64,000 bases of DNA from Blastobasis lacticolella (GCA_905147135.1 LR990052.1:12276200-12340199), one strand, 5' to 3'; positions 46,655 to 58,340 are shown, counted from the first letter of the stretch. Translations and numbers: made by a program. The notes: generated from the sequence alone by a model not told the origin.

Positions 46655-46695
46655 AAACCCCCGAGAAAACCCGTGCGAAGCCGGGGCCTACTAGT
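46655..46695 (+). mobile_element. Helitron-like 3' end
   Basis: CCGTGCGAAGCCGGGGCCTA then CTAG at 46691-46694. Confidence 0.5.
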
Positions 46696-47085
46696 CACGT
46701 AGTCACCTATAAGTATGACGTGGCTAGCCTGTAAATAATATTAATTCCTTAAATAAATGTCTACCCACCGGTTTCCTATCTAATACCATTTACTATTAAA
46801 ACAATACCATACAAATAAATGATGTACCGATCCAAATTCACTTTATTTAAAAATAATTAAATACCTAACCAACCTACTTAAAGCTAAATTTTCTAAAAGC
46901 TATGTAACACAAATAGCACTGAATAACTTTTACTGATATTTCAATATAAGTTAAGGAAACTACGGTGGGTGTATATTATAAAGTTCGTTCGATCATTCTT
47001 GATTTAAATTGCCGCTTGCGCCATCTAGGGTCGAGTAGAGTAACTAGTGAAGAAGTTGAGATTATTATGTACTTACTACCGATCC
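46696..47085. other. Intergenic, nothing recognised
   Basis: AT-rich; GCGCCATCTAGGGTCGAGTA near 47020 is a common repeat word. Confidence 0.35.
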
Positions 47086-47250
47086 GCTCCGGCTTCGTAA
47101 GGGTATTCTTGGCTTTTCTTTAGTTTTCTACAACATGCATGTATTTTACATATAAACCTTCAGGAAGAAATGTTCTAATTGATGCTAAAAACTACATCAA
47201 AATCCGTTGCGTGGTTTAGGAGTTAACGGAAATACATACAGACTGACAGA
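47086..47250. mobile_element. Older host repeat, left part
   Basis: CGCTCCGGCTTCGTAAGGGT, AAAATCCGTTGCGTGGTTTA and ACATACAGACTG match the repeat type at 7080-7190. It continues as GACGCGGAGAGCGACTTTAT at 50264 beyond the inserted element. Confidence 0.55.
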
Positions 47251-47784
47251 CAGTAGGCCTACCATGAGTTTGTTTTCCCGTTTACTGTACAGTGAACGTA
47301 AAAAAGTTTCTATGAGAATTCGTACAGCGCCTCTATCGGGCAGTAGCGGAACTAAAATCCGTACCGTGAGTTGCTATTGGTTAATTGACTTTACCACACA
47401 CGTTTCCGTTTACGTGGGGAGTGTGGTTTACGCAGCGCTTTGCATACAAATCCGTACCATGAGTCACAAATTTGACAGATGCTTTAGTAAATTACCGAAA
47501 CTACTGTGGTTACAGCACTCCCAAAAATTTTTAATGTGAGAAGTATTTTTCGTTTGGAGATAGTTATTATTTTCGTGCCAAAAATGTCTGGAAGGCGATA
47601 TTTTGCTTGAAGGATGTTCGTCGAAGTCCATGCGGCTGATGAAAATACGTTTTATCGCCAACATGAAGCCCATATGCGAAAACAAATGAATAATTTAATA
47701 CACACTGTGATTACGTCTCTTACTGTTTTTTCTAAGGTGAGAAGTGTTAAAACTCTCTACAAGACATTGTTGTTCTCGAGAGTG

Positions 47785-48320
47785 TGCAGGGAAGAGCCAC
47801 CAAGATACCGGCAGCATTGAAAAAGTCATGAGGAAAGACTACAAGAATCTAACCTCACCACACTGGAAGAAATAAGGATACGGGGTGAAAACAATGAGAC
47901 TTACAAGCTTTACTTTCATCGAATGTTTAATATGAAAGGTGCTGAAGCATTGCGTGGACACAGCACAAGGATAAATAGCACACCATCTAAGACTAATATT
48001 GTTTATCACTTGCCATACCATAAGGTTGTGAATTGTGAATAGTTGGAATTGGTTCTCAGACATGGGGCAATAGGGTCTCATAGGTAACCGCCCCTTCTGT
48101 TAAAAACAAGTTGGACATTTGGTGAAAAACTAATAAAATCATTCAGTGAACTAAAATGTAGTAAGTACTTATGTGTTATGGAAGTGAAAGCTATTATTAG
48201 CACTGCCATGTTGTATAGACATATCAGCAGAAATGCTACTTGTCTATTAACCTATAACACCTAATAATAATAATAAAATGTCTGAAAAGTAAAATTTATA
48301 AGATAAGTTACTCGTTGGCT
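47785..48320 (+). pseudogene. Non-LTR reverse transcriptase C-terminal relic, copy 1
   Basis: Conceptual words RATKIPAALKK, then in a shifted frame NLTTLEEIRIRG, NETYKLYFHRMFNMKG and GHSTRINSTPSKTN, the order seen at the C-terminal end of CR1/Rex1/jockey-type reverse transcriptases (ERL..L.L.TLE.RR..GD.I..YK...GHS). Frameshifts and stops; dead. Confidence 0.6.
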
Positions 48321-48823
48321 GCCCTGGAACAGAAGTTATATGAGGAAAGACTACAAGAATTGAACCTCACCACACTGGAAGAAACAAGGATACAGGGTGG
48401 CATCAATGAGACTTACAAGCTTAACTTTTGTCGAATGTTTAATATGAAAGGTGCTGAAGCATTGTGTGGACACAGCACTAGGATAAATTGCACACCATCT
48501 AAGACTAATGTTGTTTATCACTTGCTATACCATAAGGTTGTGAATTGTGAATAGTTGGAATTGGTTCTCAGACATGGTCAGTAGGCTCTCATAGGTAACC
48601 GCCCGCTCTTTTAAAAACAAAATGGACATTTGGTGCAAAATTAATAAAATTATTCAGTGAACTAAACTGTAGTATGTGTTATGGAAGTGAAAGCTATTAT
48701 CAGCACTGCAATGTTGTATAGACATATCAAAAGAAATCCTACTTGTCTATTAACCTATAACACCTAATAATAATAATAAAATGTTTGAAAAGTGAAATTT
48801 ACAAGATAAGTTACTCGCTGGCT
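48321..48823 (+). pseudogene. Non-LTR reverse transcriptase C-terminal relic, tandem copy 2
   Basis: YEERLQELNLTTLEETRIQG, INETYKLNFCRMFNMKGAEA and GHSTRINCTPSKTNV, a stop after VVNCE, then SWNWFSD and SFKNKMDIW in other frames. Offset about 503-512 bp from copy 1 and roughly 90-95% similar by eye. Confidence 0.65.
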
Positions 48824-50030
48824 TGTTTTATATATTTTACATATAAGAACTAATATTTTTAAGTTGATGACATTAGCAAATATTTTTGTTTTCATTATGC
48901 TCTCTTTATAAAGCCACACAACTGCTTCCAACAACAATATTGTAATAAAAATTATGTTATGTGCCATACTATGAAAGATTAAATTAATAAGAAAAATCAA
49001 TATTATATTTTATTTTTATCACACACATAACAGTCTTTAATGGTAAACAGTTTGACTTGGGCCTCCTTCACATTAGTGGAGGGTTTTACCATAATCTTTA
49101 CACCTGACATGCCGTTGGATCTTCAGCCTCGGTCCAAATTCCAGCCTTGAGTACACACAAGTACACATAACTGCTGTCTATTTTCTGGTCTGAGAGGTTG
49201 GGGTTTTACACATAGGTAATTAAGAATTTTAACCTTAGGTATTATTATTGGGAAATAACTGGGATTGTATTGATAATAGAAAATATCAGGGCTATTATTA
49301 TATTAGCTGTACTATACCTATACTACACTAATGTTAGTAATTATAGCAGGAAAATAAAAATCAAATTATAAATTAGGTATAAATATATTTTTATTCAAAA
49401 TCTAAAAAATCAGAACTTAAACTTAAACTACCACTTTCACTTTTGCAAACAATTTTTAATATAGTATTGCACTAACTAATGCTAAAGTCTGGAATTACTG
49501 CTCTTTAGGTACCACTTGCATCTTCAATTTGAAAAAAATGTTGTTAGCCGATGTTGAGTTTTCTTTTTTACACATGTGGTCGTGCCTCCGAACTTCATTC
49601 AACTAGGGTAAGTGCAGTTCCTTTTCAAAGTTACAGGCGTCCATTTCTGAGAATTTACTGCACCACCATGACTCCAGAGTCTGATCCTGTTGACAAATAA
49701 TACCTAATATAAGTTTACTCAGTACAACATGTCTACTTAGTTGAAATTAGGTATATATACTTTAAGATATAGATAAAACTTACCAATAATTATGCAGTAT
49801 TAATCTTTTCTGTTTCCGGTGGGTTAAAACTACTTAAAACCCAGTGGACAAACTGTAAGCGCAGTTTCAACCAGTTATTGACTTCTTCATTTCGGGGAAT
49901 TCGGGGATCGTCTATGATTTCGTAATTTTATTTGGACATAAAGTATATGTTATTATCAATTTAACAGGATTTAAATAAGTGCCTAGGCATTGCTAAAACA
50001 TAACCTCTGTTTGTAAATAAACAAGTTTTT
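48824..50030. other. Interior of the 3 kb element, right half
   Basis: AT-rich with an RTE-like fragment at 49025-49165 (GGGCCTCCTTCACATTAGTG); no coding recognised. Confidence 0.4.
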
Positions 50031-50260
50031 GTGACACAGACTACTAATAATCAACAACACTTGTCAAGGACCTATACCCCGGAACTACACTGAAGTTAGC
50101 TTTTACTGTAGCTAGTATGGTTTTCACGTAACACTAAACGGGAAACGTATGTGAAACTCATGGTACCGACTTAACGTTTACTACTGTGGAAACGGGATTT
50201 ACGGAACGAGAGTAGTAAAGTAAGCCGTTTTTACTGTAGCAACTCATGGTAGGCCTACAG

Positions 50261-50300
50261 GTAGACGCGGAGAGCGACTTTATACTATTTATCTATAGAG
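50261..50300. mobile_element. Older host repeat, right part
   Basis: GACGCGGAGAGCGACTTTAT then ACTATTTATCTAT, the continuation of the repeat interrupted at 47250. Confidence 0.5.
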
Positions 50301-50398
50301 GTTTTTGAATTTGTAGCGTAAACGCTTCGGTTATTTAGCATTTTACATAAACTAGGTGGTAAATTACATTCTGAAATTATTAAATACCAACCTAGCAG

Positions 50399-50629
50399 TA
50401 TGTCGATTCGACGCTCATGTTCATTCTTCTTTTGGTCGTTGTAACGACATGGATCTAGCGTTTGCCCAGATCGTATTTCCCGATGGCGGAAAGATACCGG
50501 CGGAATGGAGTCGTGCCACTGCTTCTTACAATATTTGTTTCAGAGAGCGCACGGAATCTGTGACCGACCACCTAGCGGAGAAGTGTGGCTGTATCGGGTT
50601 CACCACCTACTATGAAGGTTTAAGCGAAG
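50399..50629 (+). CDS. Unassigned exon-like coding stretch, phase 1-1
   Basis: CCTAGCAG acceptor before 50399 and GAAG|GTAATT donor after 50629. Between them 76 full codons are open: CRFDAHVHSSFGRCNDMDLA, AQIVFPDGGKIPAEWSRATA, SYNICFRERTESVTDHLAEK, CGCIGFTTYYEGLSE. Both flanking introns would be phase 1, a symmetrical exon such as is common for extracellular modules. Six cysteines; codon use looks protein-like. I do not recognise the family. It may be an orphan exon, a gene fragment moved by a transposon, or chance; it lies 140 bp from the 3 kb element. Confidence 0.35.
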
Positions 50630-50745
50630 GTAATTCTAACTCCAAAAGACAACTGTAGATAGGATATTTAAACTCGTTCTATGAATAATAGTACATGAGT
50701 TTTATTGACTGACTACGCAAATCCAAATAGATATTGTACCTATAG

Positions 50746-50800
50746 TACAGTCAGCTGCAGAGTGAGAGCAGAGTGTCAGTTATCTCTGTAGCCGACTGTA
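50746..50800 (+). mobile_element. Small TACAGTCAGCTG inverted-repeat MITE (best copy)
   Basis: TACAGTCAGCTGCAGAG and CTCTGTAGCCGACTGTA are near-perfect inverted ends around about 20 bp. Confidence 0.7.
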
Positions 50801-50984
50801 CGTAATATATATACTTTTTTTTTACTTTTTCTATTGATACGTACGACTGTAGGTATGTGCAGTCGGCTTTTGAGGCTACTTTTGAGTAGAGCCCAATAAT
50901 GTTATGTATATAACTCTAAATAAGTACTTACTCATTATCCACAGAAATCTAGTAAATAGTAAATTTCTGTGGACTATCGTCATC

Positions 50985-51165
50985 TCCACAAAATATCATA
51001 AGACAAAGTCCCAAGCCGCGTCAGTCTATCTGTTTGCGACAAAGTCTATAACTACTGAACGGATTTTCATGCGGTTTATACCAATAGACAGCGTGATTCA
51101 TGAGGATAGTTTAAGACTCTTGATAAGGTTCCTATCCCTGCGAAGCTGGGGCGGGTCGCTAGTAA
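50985..51165 (+). mobile_element. Helitron-like non-autonomous element
   Basis: TACTGAACGGATTTTCATGC body and CTGCGAAGCTGGGGCGGGTC then GCTAGT end (CTAG 51159-51162). Confidence 0.6.
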
Positions 51166-52519
51166 ATTAAATAAGTAAATTTATTTAGACTCCTTTGGAT
51201 AATAGGTACTCCTCACTGTCGTGGTCTACTTATGTTTTTTTTTTCTAATGAAACGTAGGCAGCAACAGGGGCTTCGGCAGCAAGTCATGCATTCGCATCT
51301 TGAGAACAAGCCCCGACACAGAAACCGATTCAGCCAACCTTCGCGCCTTCGTGCAACTTTACAATTTACTAAAATTTATGGAAGGGATTTAAAACATATG
51401 GAAAAGTGTTTTCAAAGAAACTACACCAACTCAAACCTACAAATAATTAACAAACTCTTGAAGCCTGTCAAATGGAATTCCCTTTTACTAAATGCAAGGG
51501 TATGCCCCCTCTATGTACAGGCTCTGTAACATAGTTTGCCCTAAACAAAGCCCACAGTCTAAAGAAGATTAAAATTAGGAACAAAGAACTTAAGTAAAAA
51601 ATAACCGCAAAGGCAAATCTATAGTAAATATTCGGACCATGTTTAACAACATGCACCTTTATGGGAGACTTAATAACAATGGTCAAGGACCTTAGTTATC
51701 AACATACCTATGGCATGAGTATAATATACTACCAAACGTAACCCCTAGTTCAACAAAATAATTTTTGGGCCTACAAGCATTTTTTTAGTTAGACTAGACA
51801 GGCATCATCTCATTTATCGTTGAAGTTACGGTTTTTGGATCGTAAAAGCACTTTCCGCATTAATCCAGGCATGACGCTAAACTCTGCGACATTATTATTT
51901 AAATAAAATGATTGCAACTTGTTCCCTGCGATAGTTCTTCAATAGCGCAAGTATATAAGTACATGAACAAGCTGCGGTTTACTCCAAACTATCAATTTCA
52001 CGGCAATTTGAAGACGGTACTCACTTTCTACGTTTAAACCTTCTTTGTGTGGCGTACTTTCATATTTCTTTATTCTTACGTAATTGCTTTTTGAAAAAAC
52101 TAAATGTGGGCGTTCAAAGAGACATTTCAGTCGGGTTGAAAGGCGTAGGAAGTAATTAGGAGCCAGATGGCAGTGCAAACGGAAGAGTTCTTTCTCTGGA
52201 GCTTGTGACCGCAAGTATCACGGGTCGTGAGCGTACCATGTGTTACCAACAACTGGAGAATTCGATGCGTTGACTTACTAAGTAGTAAGTACGATGTGTT
52301 GATAGGACATTTTAGAATAGAAAGGAATGCCTGTATCTACTATATGTAAAATAAACAATCTGAGTGTAGATATCGATATAGTTTCATCGATATATTTAGA
52401 CGTCATTTAAACTAATTTCTTTACAATGGACATTGAGAAGCAGGGCCTTAGGGTACTGTTCCCCCGCGGGGTTATTCAAAGCACAAATATAAATCGTTAT
52501 TCATGATTATCGTCAATAG
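51166..52519. other. Intergenic, no gene recognised
   Basis: A 70-codon basic frame at 51250-51480 and others have no recognisable features; no clear repeats. Confidence 0.35.
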
Positions 52520-52665
52520 TTCGTAACAGTAAACTGTTCGACTTGAGTTTCCTACAAATAGTGGAGAGTGTTACCAGGCTGCTTGGTGTTTGTACTTACA
52601 AATCTGCTGGCCATTTTCGGTTTTACGGAGGCCCATACTAATATCGACACGCAGGAGTCGTGAAT
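52520..52665 (-). mobile_element. RTE-like fragment
   Basis: CGTAACAGTAAACTGTTCGACTT...GGTGTTTGT parallels 49025-49165. Confidence 0.4.
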
Positions 52666-53514
52666 GGAAGGGTTATTCTATTATACCGTACACATGACTC
52701 TAGCTTCTTTCAAAATAATAATGTAACCTATGTATTCTACCTTGGTTACAGCTGGAAATATCTATCTCTTTTAAATATACACGACCATTTTAACAACCTA
52801 TTTATAAAGTGACTCTTTTAATTGTGTATAGTAGTGAATAAAAGCCACCGCGTATAAAAGGCACTTACATTCACGTCCCTATCAGATTCGTAATAACGAA
52901 AAAATTAGTACCTACAATTTCTCTAAATAACGTTACAACAATAGTTCAATACGTCTCGCTAATGTGACAAAATGTCGAAAATTACCCTCATTATAGATGG
53001 GAACATGGGAATTGTGCTTTGTCGAACAGCGCGATGCGGTGCGCGCACGCACGACAGCTGGTGACAAACAGAGCCGCATTCTCTATGCCTTTTTGACTTT
53101 GATTTATGCGTTTTTTATGCTCTATTCACCCGTCACGGTTACTTCAGATTGTATTTCACTAAATCAAACACCCCAAGCCTGAAGGCACACAATAACAACC
53201 TTAACGCCACGACATAAAGTCGAGTTTTAGAAGCAGGAATTTTGACTGCAACATTTAAACGTTACGATTCGCAGTTGCGTCGGCGCAAAGTATCGCTACA
53301 TCATCTCTTAATAGTAGGGGATGAGGAGAGGGTTTTATTACAATTTTCACAGTAATTTGCCTTTGTTGTAGCACAAAAGTGTTTTGTACTGTTCAAATTT
53401 AACGCAAATCTGCGAGGGACATGGTATACTCCTCGTTTTACAAACAATACAGTTAATAAACATAAGAGTATAGGTATGTTGTCATCTTGGCGTTCATGTA
53501 CCGATTATGTTCTA
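52666..53514. other. Intergenic, nothing recognised
   Basis: A balanced, repeat-free tract at 52980-53320; otherwise AT-rich. Confidence 0.35.
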
Positions 53515-53660
53515 GCGCGCGAAAATCAGGGCTCCGCCTAGACAATGATCCAGGATTTGGGAGACAGTGGAGCGACTGCCATCTGACCTCCGTGACCCTT
53601 TTAATAGGGGACATGACCAGATTGGATCATGGTTACATATTCAGTCACCTGTAATAATAA
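53515..53660 (-). mobile_element. tRNA-SINE 3' part
   Basis: GACAATGATCCAGGATTTGG, GCGACTGCCATCTGACCTCC, CATGACCAGATTGGATCATG; head missing. Confidence 0.6.
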
Positions 53661-53734
53661 AAGTATGTATTCCCTATTAATTAGTAATATCACTACCTTG
53701 TTTTCTTTTTCAGAACATGTGACGCTTTTATCGG

Positions 53735-53895
53735 TGGTAGGACCGTATCAAGCCTGATGAGCCCACCTGCATGGGAACCATGGCTTTGTCTATTTCATGC
53801 CGCCAAGCAATAATGCTTGCATTGTTGTGTTCCGGTTTGAATGATAAGGTAGCCAGCGTCACAGGATTGAGATGTACCAGCTTTAACCCTAACAG
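53735..53895 (-). mobile_element. Lepidopteran LINE-like repeat, copy 2
   Basis: GTATCAAGCCTGATGAGCCC, GCTTGCATTGTTGTGTTCCG, GATAAGGTAGCCAGCGTC. Confidence 0.6.
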
Positions 53896-54729
53896 AGACA
53901 AAGCATGTGCGGTTCCTTATTTTTTTTACATACCTAAGTGCTTGAGATGTCACTGAGTTTCATAAAAAATCATATTGTTATTTCATGACAATAGATACAG
54001 TCGAGGAAACTTAATGTTGAGCAGTTTAATCATCATTCTAATTAGTTCGTATTAAACTTCGCATAATGACATTAATGACAAACTATAATCTGTTTCAACA
54101 TTTAGTACCTTTGAAGAGTGGCGCCGCGCCGTTGTCTTTATATGGATATTAATAATGTTTATAGTTCCACCCAATTACTACGAGATGTTAATGACGAAAC
54201 ATAGTGACACCGTAGAGGGAAAGTGCCACAAACTTGTCTGATCAGGTAACGGCGTCGTTGTTGTTGACATTGGCATTTCATTTCAAATACATTTCCTAAT
54301 GAAGTGCCCCCATTTTTTCATAGTTCCAATTTTGTCAGATAAGTTTGTAGTACTTACTGTAGGTACACGTCGGAAAATAGAAAAAATAAACTAATGGAAA
54401 GGCAACTTGCACTTCGATAGTGTGCAAATAAATGACACTTTTGGCACATAAAATGGCCGACGCATGTGCTCGAAAAGAACTAGAATTAATTAATAAAAAA
54501 TAGTAACATGGCCAATTTCTGACATATGTCAACTTGCTAAACATTCAGTTTTCTCGACTGTAGAATTTTCTACCTGTCTATCTATCCAACGAATTTAGTA
54601 GATAACTTAGCTAAATATTTGCTTACTTAATTATAAAAGCTATCTACAGATACAAAGCGTTCAATCTTTGCATCGATACACAAAAACCATAAATGTATTT
54701 GCGCTACACTTTGGCCCGTCCATGCCTGC
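53896..54729. other. Intergenic, nothing recognised
   Basis: AT-rich with no hallmarks. Confidence 0.4.
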
Positions 54730-55200
54730 GCCCGTCAACAATGCCCAAACCAAACATTCTTGTTATTATCGACTATGAAATTTAATCGGCAACAGAACGG
54801 GACAAAGACACTCATTTATCATATCCCGAAATTGAATGTTGCCTTCTCGCGGCCCGCAAGACATAATAAAAGCGATTCGCAACATTCACTCGTAAAGTAT
54901 AGAAGTGAGAATTATAGCCAACAAAAGTCATTGGTTGGGTTGTGAGTCATTGTTGCGAGTTGCGTCGACAATGGCCGATCGTGGTTCGGTAGCCGACAAT
55001 GAGCGTCGGCGAGCGAGAACGGCAATTTGTCAGCATCGACAATGCTGCTCGACATATTGACCATTATTTATGGTGCGTTTTAAAATGCGGACGCTTTAGG
55101 GAGCGACCGCGTGTGTGCGTCGCGGGGTTACGACCGATTGTCTGTCAGTGACGTCTTGTCGATCACTGAGTACGGCGACTGAGATTGTTGTTATTGAATC
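54730..55200. promoter_or_regulatory. Repeat-free island with five ACAATG (Sox-type) words
   Basis: ACAATG at 54738, 54968, 54996 and 55039 and CATTGT at 54948, within about 307 bp. Sox proteins bind this core (established). No transposon hallmark, CpG-richer. Candidate enhancer; function is inference. Confidence 0.35.
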
Positions 55201-55580
55201 GCACGTTCAAGAAATATAGGGATTAATAAAGAAAATAATAATAAGAAAATATTAACTAGTACTATAAGTCCCGATTTTGCTCCCACGCTCCTCTTCAATC
55301 GCTTGGCTCATGATAACTACTCATAAGTCATATGAAATACATAAATCTATCTGGTCAATCAACCTGTGTCTTACCATAATACTGGTCTACCTGTGTGAGA
55401 AATGACATATTCATGCAGCGCTTTTTCGTACCTAATATTGACTATTTCACTAATATAAATGTAGACTGTAGGTACCTACTAAAAAGTATGTAATGTAGTA
55501 AAATAGGTTCTTATGTAATTAGCGCACACACCATGCACTTCATGCGTTACTTTCTCACTATAAATAAATAAATAAAATCA
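55201..55580. other. Intergenic, nothing recognised
   Basis: AT-rich, ending in an (AAAT)n tract that serves as the SINE tail. Confidence 0.4.
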
Positions 55581-55980
55581 TCTCGCGCGAGAGAAGTCGG
55601 CCTAGACCATGATCCAGGATTTGGCAGATCTGGTAATTAGGTACAATGGAGCGACTGCTATGTGACCTCCGTTACCCTGCTACCAGAAGAACCTGACCAG
55701 ATTGGATCATAGTTGCAATTTCTGTCGCCTAAATGTGCAGGTTTCATCACGATGTTTTCAAACATCGGTTAGTATTCAACTAATATCTTCTTCTTAGTCG
55801 GACACTCTTGTCAGAGTGGTCGTGGTTGCGTAGACGAGGTACCCGGAGAGATGCCCATTGCGTCAACTAATATACATAACTCAGAAAAGAGTGATTGGTA
55901 CATTTCGATAGTGGAATTCGAACCCGCTACCTCTCGCTTACGAGTCGGTCACATCAACCACTAGGCCACCTCCGCTCCAC
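55581..55980 (-). mobile_element. tRNA-derived SINE, minus strand, interrupted
   Basis: The minus-strand head reads GGTGGCCTAGTGGTTG (A box) ... GCGGGTTCGAATTCC (B box), the best-preserved tRNA-like promoter here. The body is as at 11085-11410. Split by the 76-bp insertion at 55787-55862. Confidence 0.75.
55787..55862 (-). mobile_element. 76-bp (AAG)n-tailed retroinsertion with 11-bp target duplication
   Basis: TCAACTAATAT at 55776-55786 and 55863-55873 flank an insert that, on the minus strand, ends GTGTCCGACTAAGAAGAAG. 5'-truncated copy with simple-repeat tail plus target duplication means LINE-type retrotransposition. Confidence 0.7.
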
Positions 55981-56449
55981 TCGGCCATAGACGCTCCTTA
56001 CTATACCTTCTTAAAATACCACAAGTAAAATAAATATTCGTTACACAAGTAAAATAAATATTCGTTACCCAAGTACTTCATTACCGTATGGTGTACTATC
56101 ACGTGATCGTTACTGCACTATACTATTATATTACTTCATTACAACACATTTAGTTATTTTTATCACAAACTCACCTCCCACAACGAATGTGCAAACAGTG
56201 AACACTGTGTCATACATATTAAACAATTATATTATAATAAAAAAATTAAAATATCTCCCCAGGGTGTCACACAATCGGCAAGGCGGTGCGGCGCCGCCCC
56301 GCCCGCCCCCGCAGCTGCCGGTGCGCGTGCGATGCGTACGCGCAGCTGGGCGTTGGGATGCTGCGGTACCTACCTTGGTACCATAGATTAAATGGAATGT
56401 ACAAAACTAAACTCCAGAAACAACAGAAAAGTTGACTTTATTTCGACTG
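55981..56449. other. Intergenic; GC-rich patch 56263-56363
   Basis: AT-rich except for the patch, which follows an ATCTCCCCAG acceptor-like site (56253-56262). One frame is GC-rich at third positions and reads CHTIGKAVRRRP...SCRCACDAYAQLGVGML. It could be an exon; evidence is thin. Confidence 0.3.
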
Positions 56450-56625
56450 GTGAGTCTGCAATCATACGGGCCACTTGATGGAAAGTGGTGACCACCGCCT
56501 ATGGACATCAGCAACACCATGGGCGCTACCAATGCGTTGCCCGCCACTAAAGAGACCTCTAATATACCTCTTGAACGATCCCATGTCATAGTCCAAAGGA
56601 AACACTGGAAAGAGGAGGTTTAAAA
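56450..56625 (+). mobile_element. Lepidopteran LINE-like repeat, other segment, plus strand
   Basis: CATACGGGCCACTTGATGGA, AAGTGGTGACCACCGCC, ACCAATGCGTTGCCCGCC. Confidence 0.55.
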
Positions 56626-57004
56626 ATTTCGGCTTTTGCAACTTCGTTAGTGAACAAAACACCGCAGACACTTCTATATTTTTTTTCATGCGTAAATGTT
56701 ATTCGAATGTAGTAGGTACCTATGCCTACTATTTATTATCTTTGCTATTTAATTCACCTAGGTATTTTTTTTTCTAACGGAAGCATTAAAGATGTTATGG
56801 GCACCTACCTACCTGTGTGATGAGGGATATCAGAGAACAAGAGGTGAGCGTGGATATGACAGCAGATAGGAATGAATGGAGAAAGAAAACGAAACAGTAT
56901 GTTCTGACCCCAAATGTATGGTATAAGGGTAGGCAAATGATGACCTTCCTACCTATATGTGGAATGGACATTATTAATGATGTCGACAAAACTACGCAAA
57001 GTCA
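56626..57004. other. Intergenic, nothing recognised
   Basis: AT-rich; frames look random. Confidence 0.4.
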
Positions 57005-57092
57005 TCGTCACCATCATTATCTTGGGGTTATGTTCCAGTTGCCCCCCGCGCGGCACGCGAGGGACCAGGGTCCGCCTAACATAGTCGTGATC
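57005..57092 (-). mobile_element. tRNA-SINE tail fragment
   Basis: CACCATCATTATCTTGGGGT...CGCACGCGAGGGACC-like tract and AGGGTCCGCCTAAC. Confidence 0.5.
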
Positions 57093-58340
57093 ATAGAAAA
57101 ATCTGTAGGTAAGTATACTTACGTACAGTTTCCACTTAGTTGTCGATACATTTTCATCTGAGAACAAATTCCGTTACACCGATCATGGGAACAAACAGCC
57201 TCGCAACACGCACATTACGAATAACAAAACAAAGCACATCCGATGCGGTTTACCTACCCACAAACTAAAAGAATCGTAAAAATTAATCTACTAATACCCC
57301 CATTACGGAATGTACTGTCTAATTACGCCGATATAATGGACCATGAAGCCGCAATTAACTTCGTGGTAGTGAAGAACTCAGTTTGCGCCGTGATCAGCCT
57401 GCGGATGCCGCTCTTATATTATGTAAATGTGATTGTTTCTTTATGTAGCCACATTGGAGTTTTATACAGAGCTCCCATACATAGAAATAAATGCGCTCTA
57501 AAAAAATTAATTGTTAACTGTGGTGTCTAACGTATACACTGCTCTCTATTTACTGGGGACTATAAAGAAGCTGAATTACGCCCTCTGTTGTAGAGTAGCG
57601 ACAACTACGGCGAAAATTGAATTACTTGTTTATCCGACTATGCGGGATGCGGGGAGGTAAGATATACTGTAAAATAATAAATAAATAAATAAAATATGCT
57701 GTATGTTACCTAATAAACATATTCGTAAATTGGGATGCGTAGCTTATACGACTTATCGACGATTCTGACGCCTATCGTGGAAAATTGGCTGCAGGTAGGT
57801 AACTCAAGTAGTAGTTATTTTCGGACCCACAAGACGCTGAATTTTTAAAATTAGGTACTTCAATTGAAAATTCATACCTTGTAACAATTTTTTTTTAGAA
57901 TTTGTAGGCCTGCTGGAAGAGATTTCTTTCTAGAAATAAGTAGTACCTGTTCTGTCATACATTTCTGTAACCTAACTTTACTATAACTAACGTCGAGGTA
58001 TCTAGTCAGTCCCAGCATCATCCCAGTTAAATTGCAGTTAAATCATTGTTCGACCTTTGACACGTTTTCGTTGACAGAATTGAAGGCAGTTTGACAACTA
58101 AGAAAGATGCAACATAGTAATTTATTTATTTATTGGAGTACCAACAGCCATATAAAACCATAATGCAACTAAAGTACCAGAAAACGAATTGTGGAAACGT
58201 TCGAACTTATGAAAGTTGCAACTCAACATCTGTCATTTGAATAACAATCACACGTTTGACATGCGATGCAATTGTAATGTTACTGCAACTGAGACGATTT
58301 CCGTACCAGAATCGAAGCCCTGAAGAGCCTATGACGTTTG
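57093..58340. other. Intergenic, nothing recognised
   Basis: Balanced tract 57240-57540, (AAAT)n at 57672-57690, rest AT-rich. Confidence 0.4.

Larger units (their letters stand above)
47254..50257. mobile_element. 3.0 kb DNA element with TAGGCCTACCATGAG inverted ends
   Basis: TAGGCCTACCATGAGTT (47254) mirrors AACTCATGGTAGGCCTA (ends 50257). CAG at 47251-47253 and 50258-50260 is a plausible 3-bp target duplication. The subterminal word ACCATGAGT/ACTCATGGT repeats at 47458 and 50157. The flanks are two halves of one older repeat, which supports the boundaries. No transposase was recognised; the interior carries duplicated LINE debris, so it is non-autonomous or a composite. Superfamily not assigned. 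Confidence 0.65.

Noticed and set aside
55895..55975. True tRNA gene on the minus strand
   Set aside because: A and B boxes present but no proper acceptor stem, and the unit is the head of a dispersed SINE.
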